Shown one piece after another: positions 17,563-29,952 of a DNA stretch of 64,000 nucleotides. The position numbers and the translations under genes are program-made. The stretch covers positions 219,587,363 to 219,651,362 of the forward strand of contig CM035406.1 in NCBI GenBank assembly GCA_020310875.1, in the 5' to 3' direction. Under the pieces are notes generated by a model. That model was not told the DNA's origin, made no database searches, and saw only the letters and a program-made list of their open reading frames with translations. How positions within the stretch are numbered: the first letter of the stretch is position 1; each line of letters opens with the position of its first letter. This DNA comes from Ceratopteris richardii (taxonomy: Eukaryota > Streptophyta > Polypodiopsida > Polypodiales > Pteridaceae).

Positions 17563-19935
17563 TTACATTAATCTAGGTAGTGTTATGAACCTTATTGGGG
17601 TTTTTCGAGCAGTCTCTAAATCATTGCAATACCCTTCCCATGTTCTAGGAGGTGGTGGGTTGTATGGCAATGTGCAGTCTCTTATGAAGTGGTCTCCATC
17701 GCATCTATAGCATGGTCCCCTTGGTGCAGGTGGTCTAATAGGTGGACTCATTGGGGTAGTGTTTTAGGCTCAGTATACATCAGGTTCGCATATTCTCGTC
17801 CCTAGGAATTTTTGTACCCTTCATAATCGTAATATTGTTGCTTGTAGGTTTGTTCATACTCTACCAGACTGGCATCATAAGGATAAAATTCTCCCTGGGT
17901 CTATTCATATCCTTGATTTGTCATTGCTGCACTAGCTAAAGGTGTGGCTGGTACTATGGCTCTTTCCATGTTTTCTTCTAGTTGAGTGTATTTCACAGGC
18001 ACTACATTCTGTGGATGGGGTGGTTGTTGTGCGAACACTCGTTGTGGTTGTCCATATCTTCCTTGGCCATATGGATTGGGTGCTCCCTATGGTCCTGGAT
18101 AAGGGTTGTATCTAGGAACCTCTCTACCTTGTCCCCTAGGAGGCTATGCGTAAGGTCTATATTGGGGTTGAGTCATTGGTCTGGGTCTCCTGTTAAATGG
18201 GCAATTTTTCATAGTGTGGTTGGTATATTTTTGCTCAATATGACAATACAGGTTGGATCCTTGAGGTGGCTGCCTATTGTATGGGCAAGGTTGTTGCAAA
18301 CCTAAACCTCCTCTCGTGCAAGTATGAGATGGATGGTCTCCACCACACAGGTTGCATCTTCTCAGCATTGGCATTCTCATGGGCGGGTTCTGATAGTTTC
18401 TTTGCCCATGCACAACTAACTTCTTAGCTATCGAGTTTGCTAATTCCTCCACATTACTTGAACTAGGTGTTACAGTACTCCTAGTGTCTTCTGTTTTAGT
18501 GGATGTTTGTGTATTTTTGAGGTCATCCACTAGTTTGTCCTCTAAGTCAATGCATTCATGAAGACACTCACTCAATGTCTGCAGCTGTTTTACGTAGACA
18601 TCTAAGGTTCTCAAAGTCCCATTAGTCAATCCATCTAAGAATAGGGATATCATCTTTTGCTGTGAGGGTATCTCTATTATTGGACATATGTCAACATATT
18701 GGTCAAATCTTCGAGTAGCTATTTTTATGGTTTCATTTGGGGCTTGTTTGAAACTATGAATCAAAGACGATGAGTTGTGCTTAATCCCTTGCTTGGTAAA
18801 TTCCCCAATAAACTCTTGGAAGAATTGTTCAATATTTCCAAAGTGATTTGGATCCAAAGGTTGGAACCAGGTTAAGGCTATTCCCGTGAGGGTTAGCCCA
18901 AAGGATTTGTATTTCACAAAAAAGTCATCAACTTGCTCCGCTCACAACACTTGCTTGAATTCCACGATATGTTCATAAGGCTCTCCTGTGCCGTCATAAT
19001 GAAATGATTCCTCATGCATTTAGTGACTTGGATTGGTCTCAGCCTTCTCACTGGCTTTGGGGGTCTGATCATTACAAGAATTGATGGCCTAACTAGATGC
19101 ATTCTCGGTCCTACATGTGGTTGTGGTCTTGGCCTAATGGATGGCCTATTCACATTTCCTATCCCTAGATTGGCTTGGTTGTGGGAATGTATTCCTAGCA
19201 CTGTGAATTGAACATGAGTTTGGTTAAGGATGCTTCGTTGACTCGTTTGAGCTGACATGGTATTCTCCATTCCTTGATGGGATCCAAATGGGTTTTGCAA
19301 GGTAGTTTCTTGCTCTCGAGGAGGGAATACAAGAAACCCCATCTATTTCAATTGAGACCTATCAACTTCATCTACTGACCAATACCTCCTTTGATTTTGA
19401 TCTAGGTACGTGATTCTAGACTCATCCTCTAGATCCTTCAGCTCATAGATAGTTACTGGGCTTAATTCTTCTCCTCGTCTAGGCGAGTCAATTTGTAAAA
19501 GTAGTTCTGACCCATGGATCAAATATACATCCAACAGATAATCGTGTTGAGGTATTAGGTCCCCTCTCAAGATTGAGTCACTATAGACTTGCCCCTTAGG
19601 GTAGCCACAATGTCTCCATCATTAGGTCTTCCTGAAGTTCCTTGTCCTTCTAGTTCCCCTCTTTCATTGATCTGGTCAGGATTCTCAGTCACTACATAGA
19701 TCTGACCTAACTTGTCCATGTAAACTCCTCCTTTGTACTTGACCATGGGTCTTGGAACTATTACTAAATCTTTAGACTTTATCGTTCTTGCTACCGACCT
19801 ATTTATGCCATCAAGGTAAATAGGTACTCCTTGTAGGTTGGTGGACACATATTGTAAAGAGGTGCGATATTCTCTCTTGATGGTGGACATGAAGCCCTCC
19901 CTTGGAACTAAATCGTGCACATCCTTTGAGGCCAT
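17563..19935 (-). CDS. Gag region of gypsy element (fossil, several open pieces)
   Basis: Pieces in order on the minus strand: an N-terminal domain (19935-19567) with VPRPMVKYKGGVYMDKLGQI; a middle part (19570-18914); the retrotransposon-gag core (18917-18144) with GIALTWFQPLDPNHFGNIEQ; and zinc knuckles CNLCGGDHPSHTC (near 18320-18360) and CYRCDGDHFIRDC (near 17670-17715). The N-terminal 'PxVKxxxGxYxDKxGxxYVV' signature recurs in the copies at 36741, 47326 and 54079 and is a good family marker. The region is well decayed. Confidence 0.8.
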
Positions 19936-20149
19936 GGGTACTTCCTCCTCTAAGTAATTGATGTGTCAGAGTAGACCAAGTGATGGTTGGCTTGGGCTAC
20001 ACTTCTACCGATGAAATGACACTTCTCTGACTACTTAACACTGATCCTGACCTTAATTTCATTCACCTCTTAAGTCTATATCTTCCCTCTTCTTTCCCTT
20101 AATTATATCTTAGATATCTCTGAGGTTAATTTCAATCTGTCTGGATTTC

Positions 20150-20830
20150 ACAATGCATGATACTGCTCTAGACGATACCAATGAAGCGTGATACGATACT
20201 GGGCAGACATGATATGATACCTATGCTCTCTGTGATGCGATACCACTTCAGACGATACCACCTTAGGCGATACGATACTACTCTTATGACGATACGATAT
20301 CGGAATTGCACCACGATATGATACTTTGTGAGTTGACGATACGATACCGGAACTGCACCATGATACGATACCTTGTGAGTTGATGATACGATACCGGTGC
20401 TGGCTCACGATACAATACCTATCTATCCTTACAATATGATACCATTATCAAAATGATACGATACTTGACACCCGATGATACCAAATCTAACATTATGATA
20501 CCTAGTTGTGAACCGTGATGTGATACCACAATGTGCACAATAGGATACCAGTCTTTCAGATGATACGACACTGCGATCTAGACGATACGATGCCAATGTG
20601 ATATGCGATATGATACTTCTAAGGGGAATCATGATACGATACCACAATGTGCATGATACAACACCACTTTAACTACGATCGCGATACCTACACTTGGTGA
20701 TACACGATACCTTGATGGTATCGCGATACCTCAAGGAGGTATGCATGATACGATACCAGGGGAGTATCCTGATACAAGTGAATTTTGGTATCACGATACC
20801 ACAAATCAACCGATCGTGATACTGCAACCA
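20150..20830. repeat. GATACGATACC array in the gypsy leader
   Basis: Dozens of short units built on GATACGATACC and its complement are scattered at irregular 15-35 base spacing. Longer sub-repeats occur (for example the unit with GGAACTGCACCA and TTGTGAGTTGA, twice within 20285-20385). It lies between the primer site and gag, the same place as the palindromic array at 52890-53330. Confidence 0.8.
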
Positions 20831-21449
20831 AAAGTGACCAAAAAGTAAACGTTTTTTGTGTAATGTGTTGGTTTCTCTCTCCTCTTCACTGTTAGCCCAC
20901 TTTGCAACTCAAAAACTCACTCTAGCCCTTCTGTCATACCCCGTGATACCGCATATGTGTTTAGTCATGTCTATGATTGTGTTTTTTGATTTTCCAAGAT
21001 TACAAGTTTAATGCGCTCACCTTCAAGAGCATCTCTTCCAAAATTTGCCCTTAACTAATAGCTACACTCTAAGTTCTCTGCGATATTGCTTCTGCGATAC
21101 CGGTCACTGCTGCTCTCCACAATACTTGTCGAGACAAGTGATTGGAAATTTAGTGTTTTTTGGGTTTTATGGCCTTGGTTGACCAAGTGCCTGAATTGAA
21201 AAGAACTAAATTTTTTAGGATTTTCTCAAGGTGTCTTACCTATCCTATTCCTACTTCCTTCTCTTTCCTAACCCTAACTCTTCTCAATCCCTCACTCCTA
21301 GTCCTAGAAACTCATTATACACACCCTTAAGTGTGAAGTAACAAGTGCTGAAATATCTTGTGACTTGCCACTAGCTCAATTCTCCTTTACAAGTACGACT
21401 CATTCACTCCATGGCTATAACCATCATGAAGGCACCTTGATTGGGCTAA
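20831..21449 (-). other. Gypsy leader between repeat array and primer site
   Basis: Non-coding on both strands. A few isolated GATAC-type units remain near 20940 and 21095. It is presumed 5' leader of the minus element. Confidence 0.5.
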
Positions 21450-21467
21450 TCCTCGACAATGGTGCCA
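21450..21467 (-). promoter_or_regulatory. Primer-binding site, tRNA-Asp type, aged
   Basis: The minus strand reads TGGCACCATTGTCGAGGA. It matches the plant tRNA-Asp complement found intact at 52514 at 14 of 18 positions; the differences are transitions typical of methylated-cytosine decay. The LTR end TGTGTACC is a few bases away. Confidence 0.65.
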
Positions 21468-21473
21468 AAAACA

Positions 21474-22299
21474 TGTGTACCTAAGTTGTGAAGTCTTAGG
21501 GACTTGAGTCAATGAGAATGTACCTCAATCACCCCAGAAGTGCATATAGTGGTGGATTAATACACGTTTAATTATCAATTTGGGAGATTAGATGTACCAA
21601 GTGTATGAAGACATGTGCACACATGATGGGAAGTGAAGTGACTATGCTATCATGCAAATGTTTTGACTCAGCTACCTCTCCAACTCACTACATCTTTGAA
21701 AATGCACATCGCGATACCAATCACAAAAGTAAGCACAAATTCGAAATTTGCTCTCAGCTCCGAACTCTAAATATGGCCAATAGCAAGTTCATTTTGAAGC
21801 CCTTGATGACACGCATCTAATGGCCATATTTTCAGTCAAATCTGACAAACATACTTCAAGTTATGAGCAAAATAGTGAGTGGTGAGAAACACCAACACCT
21901 GCTCCACAACTCCTCAAGGCTCATACACGCACTATAGTAGTTCAAAAGCGATGGGAAGGGGTAGTCAATAGTCCTACACACACATTTCAAGCATTGCACA
22001 CACACAAAAGCTCTTGGAGAATATGATAATTAGTAAGGAAGAGGCAAATCCGAAATTTTTCTTCAATTCTCACAATGGCAAAAAGCTCTTTACAAGAGTC
22101 ACCAAGTGACTTATATAGATGTGCCCTAAAATTGGTCCTTTCACACAAGAGATTGACACTTTTATTGAAAAACACTAATTTTCCTACTATGTTACAAGGA
22201 TTATGTTACAATAATTGGGATTTATGCATCTAGAGGACTCATCTAGTGCATTTACATAGTTCCATAAGGTATTTCACAAGAATTTGAAGAAGAAAATTT
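21474..22299 (-). repeat. 5' LTR of the old gypsy element, inner part
   Basis: It begins (plus reading) TGTGTACC beside the primer site and runs to the AATTT target site where the copia element is inserted. The rest is expected at 27463-27745. No coding potential is seen. One short GATACC-type unit occurs at about 21714. Confidence 0.55.
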
Positions 22300-22531
22300 T
22301 GTTGGAGATAGACATCTGCGGAAGCACGCGAACAACACAAGGAAGAAGAAGAAGCTTGGAGCACAAAACACACAATACTGAATGTATTACTAGAGAATGT
22401 ACAAAGATAAGTAGCCCATTAGGGCAACAGGCGTATATACAAGCTGGGGGAAAAAAACCTCCTAAAGAGGGAAAAAAGTGCCCCGGTGGTCCTAGAGTGT
22501 TCACACACATCACTACCTAAATATATCAACA
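22300..22531 (-). repeat. Copia 3' LTR
   Basis: It runs TGTTGG...CAACA, with short inverted ends. The purine tract CCAGGGGGGATT (minus) adjoins at 22532-22543. Confidence 0.95.
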
Positions 22532-22605
22532 AATCCCCCCTGGGAGTGATGTGGTGAACAAGGAGCTGGCACTCATTTATAAGGAAGTGACAAGCTATGT
22601 GGAAA

Positions 22606-24283
22606 TCACTCCACAAAAGGAAGTAACCCCAAAGCTTTGCGGAAAGCTTCAAACTTCTCCCTAGGCAGAGCCTTCGTGAAAAGGTCTGCAATGTTCTCCT
22701 GCGTGGGCATATATGCCAAGCTGATCTCCCCAGCAGAGAACCTCTCCCTGACATAGTGATAATGCACCTCAATGTGCTTAGTGCGAGCATGGAACACATG
22801 GTTCCTCGCAACTGCCAATGCGCTCTGACTGTCAGTGAAGATGGTGGTGGCAGAAGACTAGCCAACACCCAAATCAGCCATAAGGCGTCTGAGCCACACA
22901 CACTCAACAGTCGCTGTGAAAGCTGCCCTATACTCAGCCTCACAACTGGAAGTGGCCACAGTAGGCTGCTTCTTGCTCAACCAAGATATACATGAGCTAC
23001 CAAGCATGAAGCAAAAACCACTGGTGGACACACGAGTGTCATAGCAACCAGCCCAATCCGAGTCAGAAAAGCATGCAAATCTGGCGGTAGTGATCCCCCC
23101 TTGGGATAAAACAACCCAAGTAGCCGAGTACCACTCAAGTAGCGAAAGATGCACTTAACCGCTTTCCAATGCATGACTCTTGGGCAATGCATAAACCTGC
23201 TCATCTGTGAGACAACAAACTGAATATCTGGCCGAGTAATCATAAGTAAATCAAGCATCCAACAGCCTGCTGATAGAGAACAGCATCAAATGCATCTCCA
23301 GCATCATGAAGACTCAATCGTAAACCTGTCTCCATAGGAGTGGCAATAGGCTTACAGCCTTCAAGGCCAAAATGCTGCAATAATGTGCCAATATATTTCG
23401 TTTGACACAAAGCCATTCCACCATCAACGTGCATAAACTGAATGCCCAAATAGTGATGCAAATGCCCCAAATCAGACATCTCAAATGAGGCATGCAAATC
23501 AACCTTAAAATCAGCAATATGTGTCTCAATAGGACCAGTGAGCAGCATGTCATCAACATAGACAACAATGATCAGAAGCACATCATTAGCACGTTTAACA
23601 TATAAGGTGCTTTTAGTTGGACTGTTCTCAAAACCATGTGCAATCAGATAGGCATGTATCTTCTCATACTAAGCACGTGGTGCTTGCTTTAAACCATATA
23701 ATGCCTTCTTTAACCTCCAAACCTGGTTTTCATGCCCTTTCTGCACAAAGCCATGGGGCTGAAAAACATACACTTCTTCATGCAAGTCACCATTCAGAAA
23801 TGCTGTTTTAATGTCCAACTGATGTACATTCCAACCATGATGGACTGCAAGTGCACAAATGCTCCGAACAGTAGTCATACGGCATGTAGGTGCAAAGGTC
23901 TCATCAAAATCAATGCCTCTTTCCTGTGCATAACCCTTTGCAACAAGCCTAGCCTTATACCTGTCAACTGTACCATCAGGTTTACGCTTCAGCTTGTATA
24001 CCCACTTAGTGCCAATGGCCTTCTTGCCAGGAGGCAAGTCACATAAAGACCATGTACCATTCTTCATTATAGCATCATATTCAGATTGCATAGCAGCCAT
24101 CCAATTTTCTAAATTTTGTGCTTCATCAAAAGAAACAGGCTCATTCTCATCACAGAGACTAGATGCAGCCATAGCATAGCAATCTGATGCAAAGGAGGCA
24201 CTATGAGAGCCTGAATGAGTACGATATGACAAAGGTGCATCTAATTTGCTGTCACGCAAAGTCTGCACCAGCCATTTTGGCAT
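22606..24283 (-). CDS. Copia RT and RNase H region (fossil)
   Basis: RT motifs: LDIKTAFLNGDLHEEVYV, LKKALYGLKQAPRA and VYVDDMLLTG. RNase H motifs: FSDSDWAGCYDTRVSTSGFC, SSCEAEYRAAF and ADLFTKALPREKF at the end. The order and spacing are typical of plant Ty1/copia. It is present as several open pieces. Confidence 0.9.
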
Positions 24284-24467
24284 AGTTTTTGCCTGCTCAA
24301 TATCAGCTCTCTCATCAACAAGTGCATCATGTAAATCTGCATCAGAAATGGAATGATCTGTATCATCATATGAAACCTACAAAGGCTGAGAAGTTGCCTC
24401 ATTAGGACCAGCACTAGCCTGTCCACCTGTAAAAAGAGGCATCAAAGTATCATACATGTCTTTGGAG

Positions 24468-25313
24468 CTACACAGATGTCTCCTTCGTACATGAAAGCAA
24501 TGGCTGAATAGCATCTTCCACAAAGACAACATCACGGCTAACCAGAATGCGTTTAGTGTGTGGACGATACAGACCATAGCCTTTACTTTCAGAACTGTAC
24601 CCAACAAAAATACATTTTACTACCTTATCATCCAATTTTCTGCGATGTTGTTTAGGCACTAATGCATATGCCAAACAACAAAAAACACGCAGATGAGCAA
24701 CAGATGGCTTGCGGTCATGCCAAGCCTCATATGGAGTGATAGACTGCAACACTTTAGTGGGACACCTGTTTAGTACATATGTTGCACACATGACAGCCTC
24801 AAGCCAAAAACTATGTGGTAAAGCCTGACTTTTGACCGTGCACCTCGCCATCTCCATGAGTGACCTGTTCTTTCGTTCAGCAACTCCATTCTGTTGAGGT
24901 GTATACGGCACTGTACACTGGTGTTTTATCCCACGTTCAGCCAGAAATGCATTAAAATCTGAAGACATATATTCCCCCCCTCGATCAGAACGGAGGGTGC
25001 CCATTTTACATGCTGACAGATTTTCAGCCAAAACCAAAAACTGTTTGAAGCACATGAACACTTCGGACTTTGCTTTGAGTGGATATACCCATGCATGCCT
25101 GGAAAAATCATCAATGAAAGTCACGAAGTAAAGGTAATTTCCAAAAGAGGATGTCTGCATAGGACCACAGACATCACTATGTACAAGCTGCAATTTCTGC
25201 GTAGCCCGAACTGAACCATCTTTTGGAAAGGAAGAACGCTGCATTTTTCCCAAAATACAACCTTCACAAACATGTTTTCCAGGTGCCTCAAGTTTGGGCA
25301 AAGAGGACACCAT
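24468..25313 (-). CDS. Copia integrase (fossil)
   Basis: About 280 codons open. Landmarks are CEGCILGKMQR from the zinc-binding part, LVHSDVCGPM and DDFSRHAWVYPL with the first catalytic aspartates, RSDRGGEYMS, QNGVAERKNRSL with the catalytic glutamate, and the copia-specific YEAWHDRKPSVAHLRVFCC stretch. Confidence 0.9.
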   Translation of the reverse strand: MVSSLPKLEAPGKHVCEGCILGKMQRSSFPKDGSVRATQKLQLVHSDVCGPMQTSSFGNYLYFVTFIDDFSRHAWVYPLKAKSEVFMCFKQFLVLAENLSACKMGTLRSDRGGEYMSSDFNAFLAERGIKHQCTVPYTPQQNGVAERKNRSLMEMARCTVKSQALPHSFWLEAVMCATYVLNRCPTKVLQSITPYEAWHDRKPSVAHLRVFCCLAYALVPKQHRRKLDDKVVKCIFVGYSSESKGYGLYRPHTKRILVSRDVVFVEDAIQPLLSCTKETSV

Positions 25314-25322
25314 TTTAGATTT

Positions 25323-25799
25323 CTACAGGCGTAACAAACTAGCAAAATTCAGATGACCAAAGCGTGCATGCCAAAGCTTTGCATCTGACATAGCCTGAGA
25401 ATCATGAACTGCACATGCCGAATCATTCACAGATCTTTCATAGTCTATGAGCTTATACAGCCCACGACATAAAATGCCAGAAGCAATAATCACATCGCCA
25501 TTTGAGAGATCATGGACTGTACACCTGTCATCAACGAATTTCACAACCAAGGCAATCTTGGCTAATGCAGAAACTGATAACAGGTTCTTTTTGATCCCTG
25601 GCACAAATAAAGCATCTGACAAAGTGAAAGAACTACCATCAGCAGTAGTCAGAATGATCTTACCAACTCCCATAACAGGATAAGAGGAGTTATTGGCGCA
25701 TGTGACAGTATTCCCTGTAGGGGCAGGCTCGAGTGAAGAGAAGAAACTACGCTGCGAGGTAATATGTTTGGTTGCCCCACTGTCAAAGTACTGGAACAT
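25323..25799 (-). CDS. Copia protease and pre-integrase domain (fossil)
   Basis: YFDSGATKHIT is the active-site loop of a copia aspartic protease. It is followed by KNLLSVSALA and the GAG-pre-integrase helix WHARFGHLNFASLLRL at the end. Confidence 0.9.
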   Translation of the reverse strand: MFQYFDSGATKHITSQRSFFSSLEPAPTGNTVTCANNSSYPVMGVGKIILTTADGSSFTLSDALFVPGIKKNLLSVSALAKIALVVKFVDDRCTVHDLSNGDVIIASGILCRGLYKLIDYERSVNDSACAVHDSQAMSDAKLWHARFGHLNFASLLRL

Positions 25800-26871
25800 C
25801 TGAGTCTACTGCAGACATGCACTGATCATGAGAAGATGGGTCAAAAGTACAGACAGTAGTAAACGCCCATTCTTCTTCCTGCACAAGATTTGCAGACTCT
25901 GTTTTTGGTGTAGAGGCCTCTGCAACAACCATTCCAGCCTCTTTCTTCTTTGCCTCTTTAGCAGCCAGTTTTGGACAGTTCTTTATAATATGATCATTTC
26001 CTTTACAGTACTTGCAGAACAATTTCTGCTTTTCTGATTTCTTCTCATCTTTATCCTGGTTCTTCGATTGTGCAGCATTTGCAGATTTCTGCTTACTAGT
26101 AGAAGAGCTCCATTTTCCTTTGCCCTTTTGACTAGCCAGGAAAGCTTGATCTGCAACACACATAATGGACCTGTTCTGCCTGGACTGATCTTCCTGCAAC
26201 AAAATAGAGACTAATTCCTCAAATGACAAGGCATTCGGATTGCCTTTCATCATCAACCGAAGAGTAGAGGCAAAACTCTGATATGAATCAGGAAGACCAT
26301 TCAGAACGGTCTGCACAAGTGAGCTATCTGGTATAACCTCATCAGCAGAAATCAATTGTTCCTTCAGGTCTTTGATCTTTGTAAGAAAACTGTCCATAGA
26401 ATCACCTTCATTCATGTGCTCACTCTCCAACTGTTTTCAGAGGTAAGCAACACGAGCCTCATTCCTAGCCTGGTACAAAGTGGTAAGTGTATCCCAAGCA
26501 TCCTTTGCTGTTCTGCAAGAGTGAATGTGAGGAATAATGGCACGTTTGACAGAAAAAGCTATCAATGCATGTGCCTTGGCATCTCTGCCATCCCAACAAA
26601 TCTGCTCTGCAGTAGGTGCAACAGAAACAGCAGCACGAACAGGAATCTGCGGAATATCATCTTCGACACCATCTTCATCAGCTCCAACACCTATATTTCC
26701 AGTACCTATCGTTACAGGTGTAACAGGACGTCTTTCAACACCCTGCACAATGTTCCACAATCCTTTTGCATCCAGTACATGTCGCATCATATAAGCCCAT
26801 AATGGGTAGTTGGTACCATCCAACTTATCCTCAACAGCCAACATACGGAATACATCACTGCTTTCAGCCAT
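25783..26871 (-). CDS. Copia gag (fossil)
   Basis: It starts MAESSDVFRMLAVEDKLDGT with NYPLWAYMM, the usual copia gag opening. The UBN2-type core includes LKEQLISADEVIPDSSLV, and a single zinc knuckle, FCKYCKGNDHIIKNC, precedes the protease. Confidence 0.9.
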
Positions 26872-27212
26872 GGCCGGTGACTAAAATAACTTGATGCAGA
26901 AAATTTACTGTATCTCAAAAAGTTGAACAGAACTGCCCAGACGAGTTCTGCTAGACCTGTAGCAGACTTCGAGACGCTTAAATTGGCGAACAGAAGCTGG
27001 TATATACCTTTGGCACAAAAGGAAGAAATAGCCTACACAAGCGCTACGATAGTGCGTTCGGAGGCCGAAACGAGCTCAGATCGCGATTTCAGCACTACAG
27101 ATCGAAGCTGTTTTGATCTCAGAAACACCCTGAGTATGCTCACCAAATTTCGTGCGAATCTGAGACTGCAAACGGAGGAGTGTCGACGGCGCCCTAGAAG
27201 AAGCGACGACCT

Positions 27213-27224
27213 GCTCTGATACCA
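27213..27224 (-). promoter_or_regulatory. Primer-binding site, initiator tRNA-Met
   Basis: TGGTATCAGAGC on the minus strand, two bases from the 5' LTR, is the standard plant copia primer site. Confidence 0.95.
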
Positions 27225-27226
27225 AT

Positions 27227-27457
27227 TGTTGGAGATAGACGTCTGCGGAAGCACGCGAACAACACAAGGAAGAAGAAGAAGCTTGGAGCACAAAACACAC
27301 AATACTGAATGTATTACTAGAGAATGTACAAAGATAAGTAGCCCATTAGGGCAACAGGCGTATATACAAGCCGGGGGAAAAAACCTCCTAAAGAGGGAAA
27401 AAAGTGCCCCGGCGGTCCTAGAGTGTTCACACACATCACCACCTAAATATATCAACA
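27227..27457 (-). repeat. Copia 5' LTR
   Basis: About 98% identical to 22300-22531. Followed at 27458 by the AATTT target duplication. Confidence 0.95.
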
Positions 27458-27462
27458 AATTT

Positions 27463-27745
27463 GTACCCAAAATTTGAAAATTTTGGGGCTCCCTTTTTTG
27501 TGCTTCTTTACTTTGCAACACACACACAAGGAGCACAAACGCAACAAGACACACGGAGAAGACGGATGGGTGGAATAGCTCACTCTATTGACAATGAACT
27601 AAACTGAAGTAAGAGCTGAATAATATCCCTAAGTACAAAGTACCACCACATGTGAGTGAATCATGTATGTGGTAACATGGGAAGAAACCTCTAGCCAGCA
27701 CTAGAGTAAAAAGTGCCCATGTATAGGGAAAAGGTTCACATCAAA
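27463..27745 (-). repeat. Outer part of the old gypsy LTR
   Basis: This non-coding stretch resumes directly after the copia target duplication and ends where copia integrase sequence of another element begins at about 27747. Its assignment rests on continuity with 21474-22299; no second copy is available for alignment. Confidence 0.4.
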
Positions 27746-27746
27746 G

Positions 27747-29951
27747 CTACTCTAGGAACACATAAGTGTAACAAGGTCTCCTTCCATTCCGAGCTTCATA
27801 TGGTGTCATCCCATCCAATGCTTTAGATGGGAGCGTATTGATGAGATAAGTAGCTATAGACACAACCTTTGCCCATAGGTAGTTGGGTAATTTTTTCTCA
27901 TTAAGCATGGACCTTGCTACCTCCACAATAGTCATATTCCTTCTCTCTACTGCTCCATTTTGTTCTAGAGTGTACCTAGTGGTGATTTCTCTCTTGATGC
28001 CTCTATCTTGGAGATATGCATCAAGCTCATGGGAGGAGTATTCTCCTCCTCCATCTGACCTTAGTCTTTTCAGGGTTTTCTTTGTTTGATTTTCAACAAG
28101 GGCAAGATATTTCTTGAAACAATTGAAAACTCCATCCTTATGCTTCATGAAGTATAGATGGTCCATCTGCTACAATCATCAATGAAAGATACATAATACT
28201 TGGATCCTGAAATTGAAGGTTCCTTGCTAGGTCCCCAAACATCTGTGTGGACTAGCTCCAATAGGTCACCATGGATGTAACCTTTCTTCATGAAAGGATG
28301 TCTATGTGACTTCCCAAATTGACATGCACTACATTTGTATATCATATGTTGCTTGGATATATTTGGTAGACCAAGTAGACTTTGATCCCTGCATATTTGC
28401 TTCAAACTTCTTTCACCTATGTGAGCCAATCTTTTGTGCCACATTTCTATTCTAATAGGGTTTGTCCTCCATAATTGAATAGTGAAATTTTCCTAGTATC
28501 ATGCAGTTCAAATTTAAAGAGTCTACCTAACTTTTCACCTTTTGCAATCCTCTTGAATCCTTGTTGAGGGTCTTCAACAAATGCTCCATTCCTTGTGAAC
28601 CTTACCTGCAATCCTTTCTCTACTATTTGTGCAACACTTATCAAGTTCTTGGTTATGGTGGGTACATACAATACCTTGCTGAGTAGATTCATATTTCCAT
28701 GTGGGGTCTTCACATTTCCAATCTTTTCAACTGAGTGCCTTGTGTCATCTCCTGTTTGAACCCATGTCTATTCCTTGGATCCTCCAAGTCAAATAATAAT
28801 GCCACATTTCCTCTTACATGATTTAAGAAACTAGAATCTATATAGAACACATGCTCATCTGCTTTACCTTGCTTCATGGTCATGTTCATCAACAAAAGTG
28901 AGTCCTCTTGTTTTTGCTCTTCAGTGTAATTGTTGTAATCTCTTCTTCCTTTATATCCTCCTTGGTTATTGGTGTTGTTGTAGTTGTTATTATAACCATT
29001 GAAAATGTTTGATCTTCATCTTCCATAACTTCCTCTATTGAAGCCTCTTCCTCTTTAATTCCTAGGATTCCTGAAACAATTCTTAGTTGTATGATTAGTC
29101 AATCCACATATGGCACATGGAGAAGGGCTTTGTAATCTCCCCTTGCCTTGTCTACGTCCTCTGCCTCTTCCTCTTGTACCTCTACCTCTTCCTACAAAAT
29201 TAGCTTGGGAGGTACTAGCTTCATCATCAGATATTTTGCATTTGCCTTTGCTATCCTTACTCTTATTTTTATCAGTGTATAGGGCAGAGATTGATTACCT
29301 TTTGACTTGTTATTGTTCTTCAAAAACTTGGCTTCATGAGTGGAACAACTGCCCCATAAGAGTATTGAAATCAGGTACCTGCATATCCATGTATAGGTCC
29401 ATTACTCTGGTGAAGGCTTCCCATTTATCATCTACCTTGATTCCATTGATCACTTGCCTTACAATCTCCTCCTCTTCAATGAATTCTCCAATGCTTCCAA
29501 GTTGATCAGCTAGGTCCTTTATTTTGGTGACATAATCAATCACACTTTGCTTGGGCATCTTCTTGAGTGTTGTGAACTCCATCCACAGTTGGTTCTTCCT
29601 TGCCCTGCTTGAAGAAAAAAATGCTTCAAGTGCATCCCAAGTCTCTTGTGATGTATTACAGTTCCTAATGTGTGGGAGTAAGAAATCAAAAACTGAGTTG
29701 AGAATATAAGACCTGGCTCAATCATCCTTTGAACACCATGTTGTTAACCTTTCTTGTTCTTCTTGAGTAGGTTGACCTTTGCTTCTAAGTATTGGCATCA
29801 ACTCATCTCTAGATATGTAGCCATAGAGATTTCTACCTTGAAGATATGCCTCCATTCTAATAGACCAAGCAAAGTAATTAACTTGATCCAATTCGTCAAT
29901 TGATGATGGGAATCCATCTCCCATGTTGAGTTGATGATAGCTCTGATACCA
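27747..29951 (-). mobile_element. Decayed copia element: gag to integrase
   Basis: On the minus strand, from a primer site at 29940-29951 (TGGTATCAGAGC): gag (29999-29110), protease (28895-28447), pre-integrase and integrase (28444-27747). RT and RNase H are absent where the old gypsy LTR starts. The gag opening is TNWIKLITLLGLLEWR in one piece and DELDQVNYFAWSIRMEAYLQ in another. Integrase landmarks are LVHTDVWGP, RSDGGGEYSS and EQNGAVERRN. It is broken, with roughly ten breaks. Confidence 0.8.
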
Positions 29952-29952
29952 C

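Larger units (their letters stand above)
15945..21474 (-). mobile_element. Old gypsy element: protease, gag, leader (minus)
   Basis: Read on the minus strand: primer site (21450-21467), a leader with a GATAC-repeat array, gag (about 19935-17560) and protease (16475-15945); it stops there. The gag and protease match the plus copy at 36741-40870 part by part, so both belong to one Tat-like group. The coding sequence is old, with on the order of ten or more breaks. Its 5' LTR lies at 21474-22299 and continues at 27463 beyond a nested copia. Confidence 0.8.
22300..27457 (-). mobile_element. Copia element with two LTRs and target-site duplication
   Basis: This is a structurally complete Ty1/copia insertion: LTRs at 22300-22531 and 27227-27457, a polypurine tract, an initiator-Met primer site, gag, protease, integrase, RT and RNase H in the usual order. 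A 5-bp duplication AATTT flanks it (22295-22299 and 27458-27462). The LTRs differ by about four transitions and one length change over 231 bases, so it is young by the standards of this window. The coding part is broken at several points (roughly half a dozen). It is nested in the LTR of the older gypsy element. Confidence 0.95.

Noticed and set aside
17982-18305. Plus-strand ORF across the gypsy gag
   Set aside because: Antisense shadow of the zinc-knuckle part of gag.
20150-20830. CRISPR-like array
   Set aside because: Units are short, irregularly spaced and occur on both strands, with no unique equal-length spacers; the host is a plant and the array lies in a gypsy leader.
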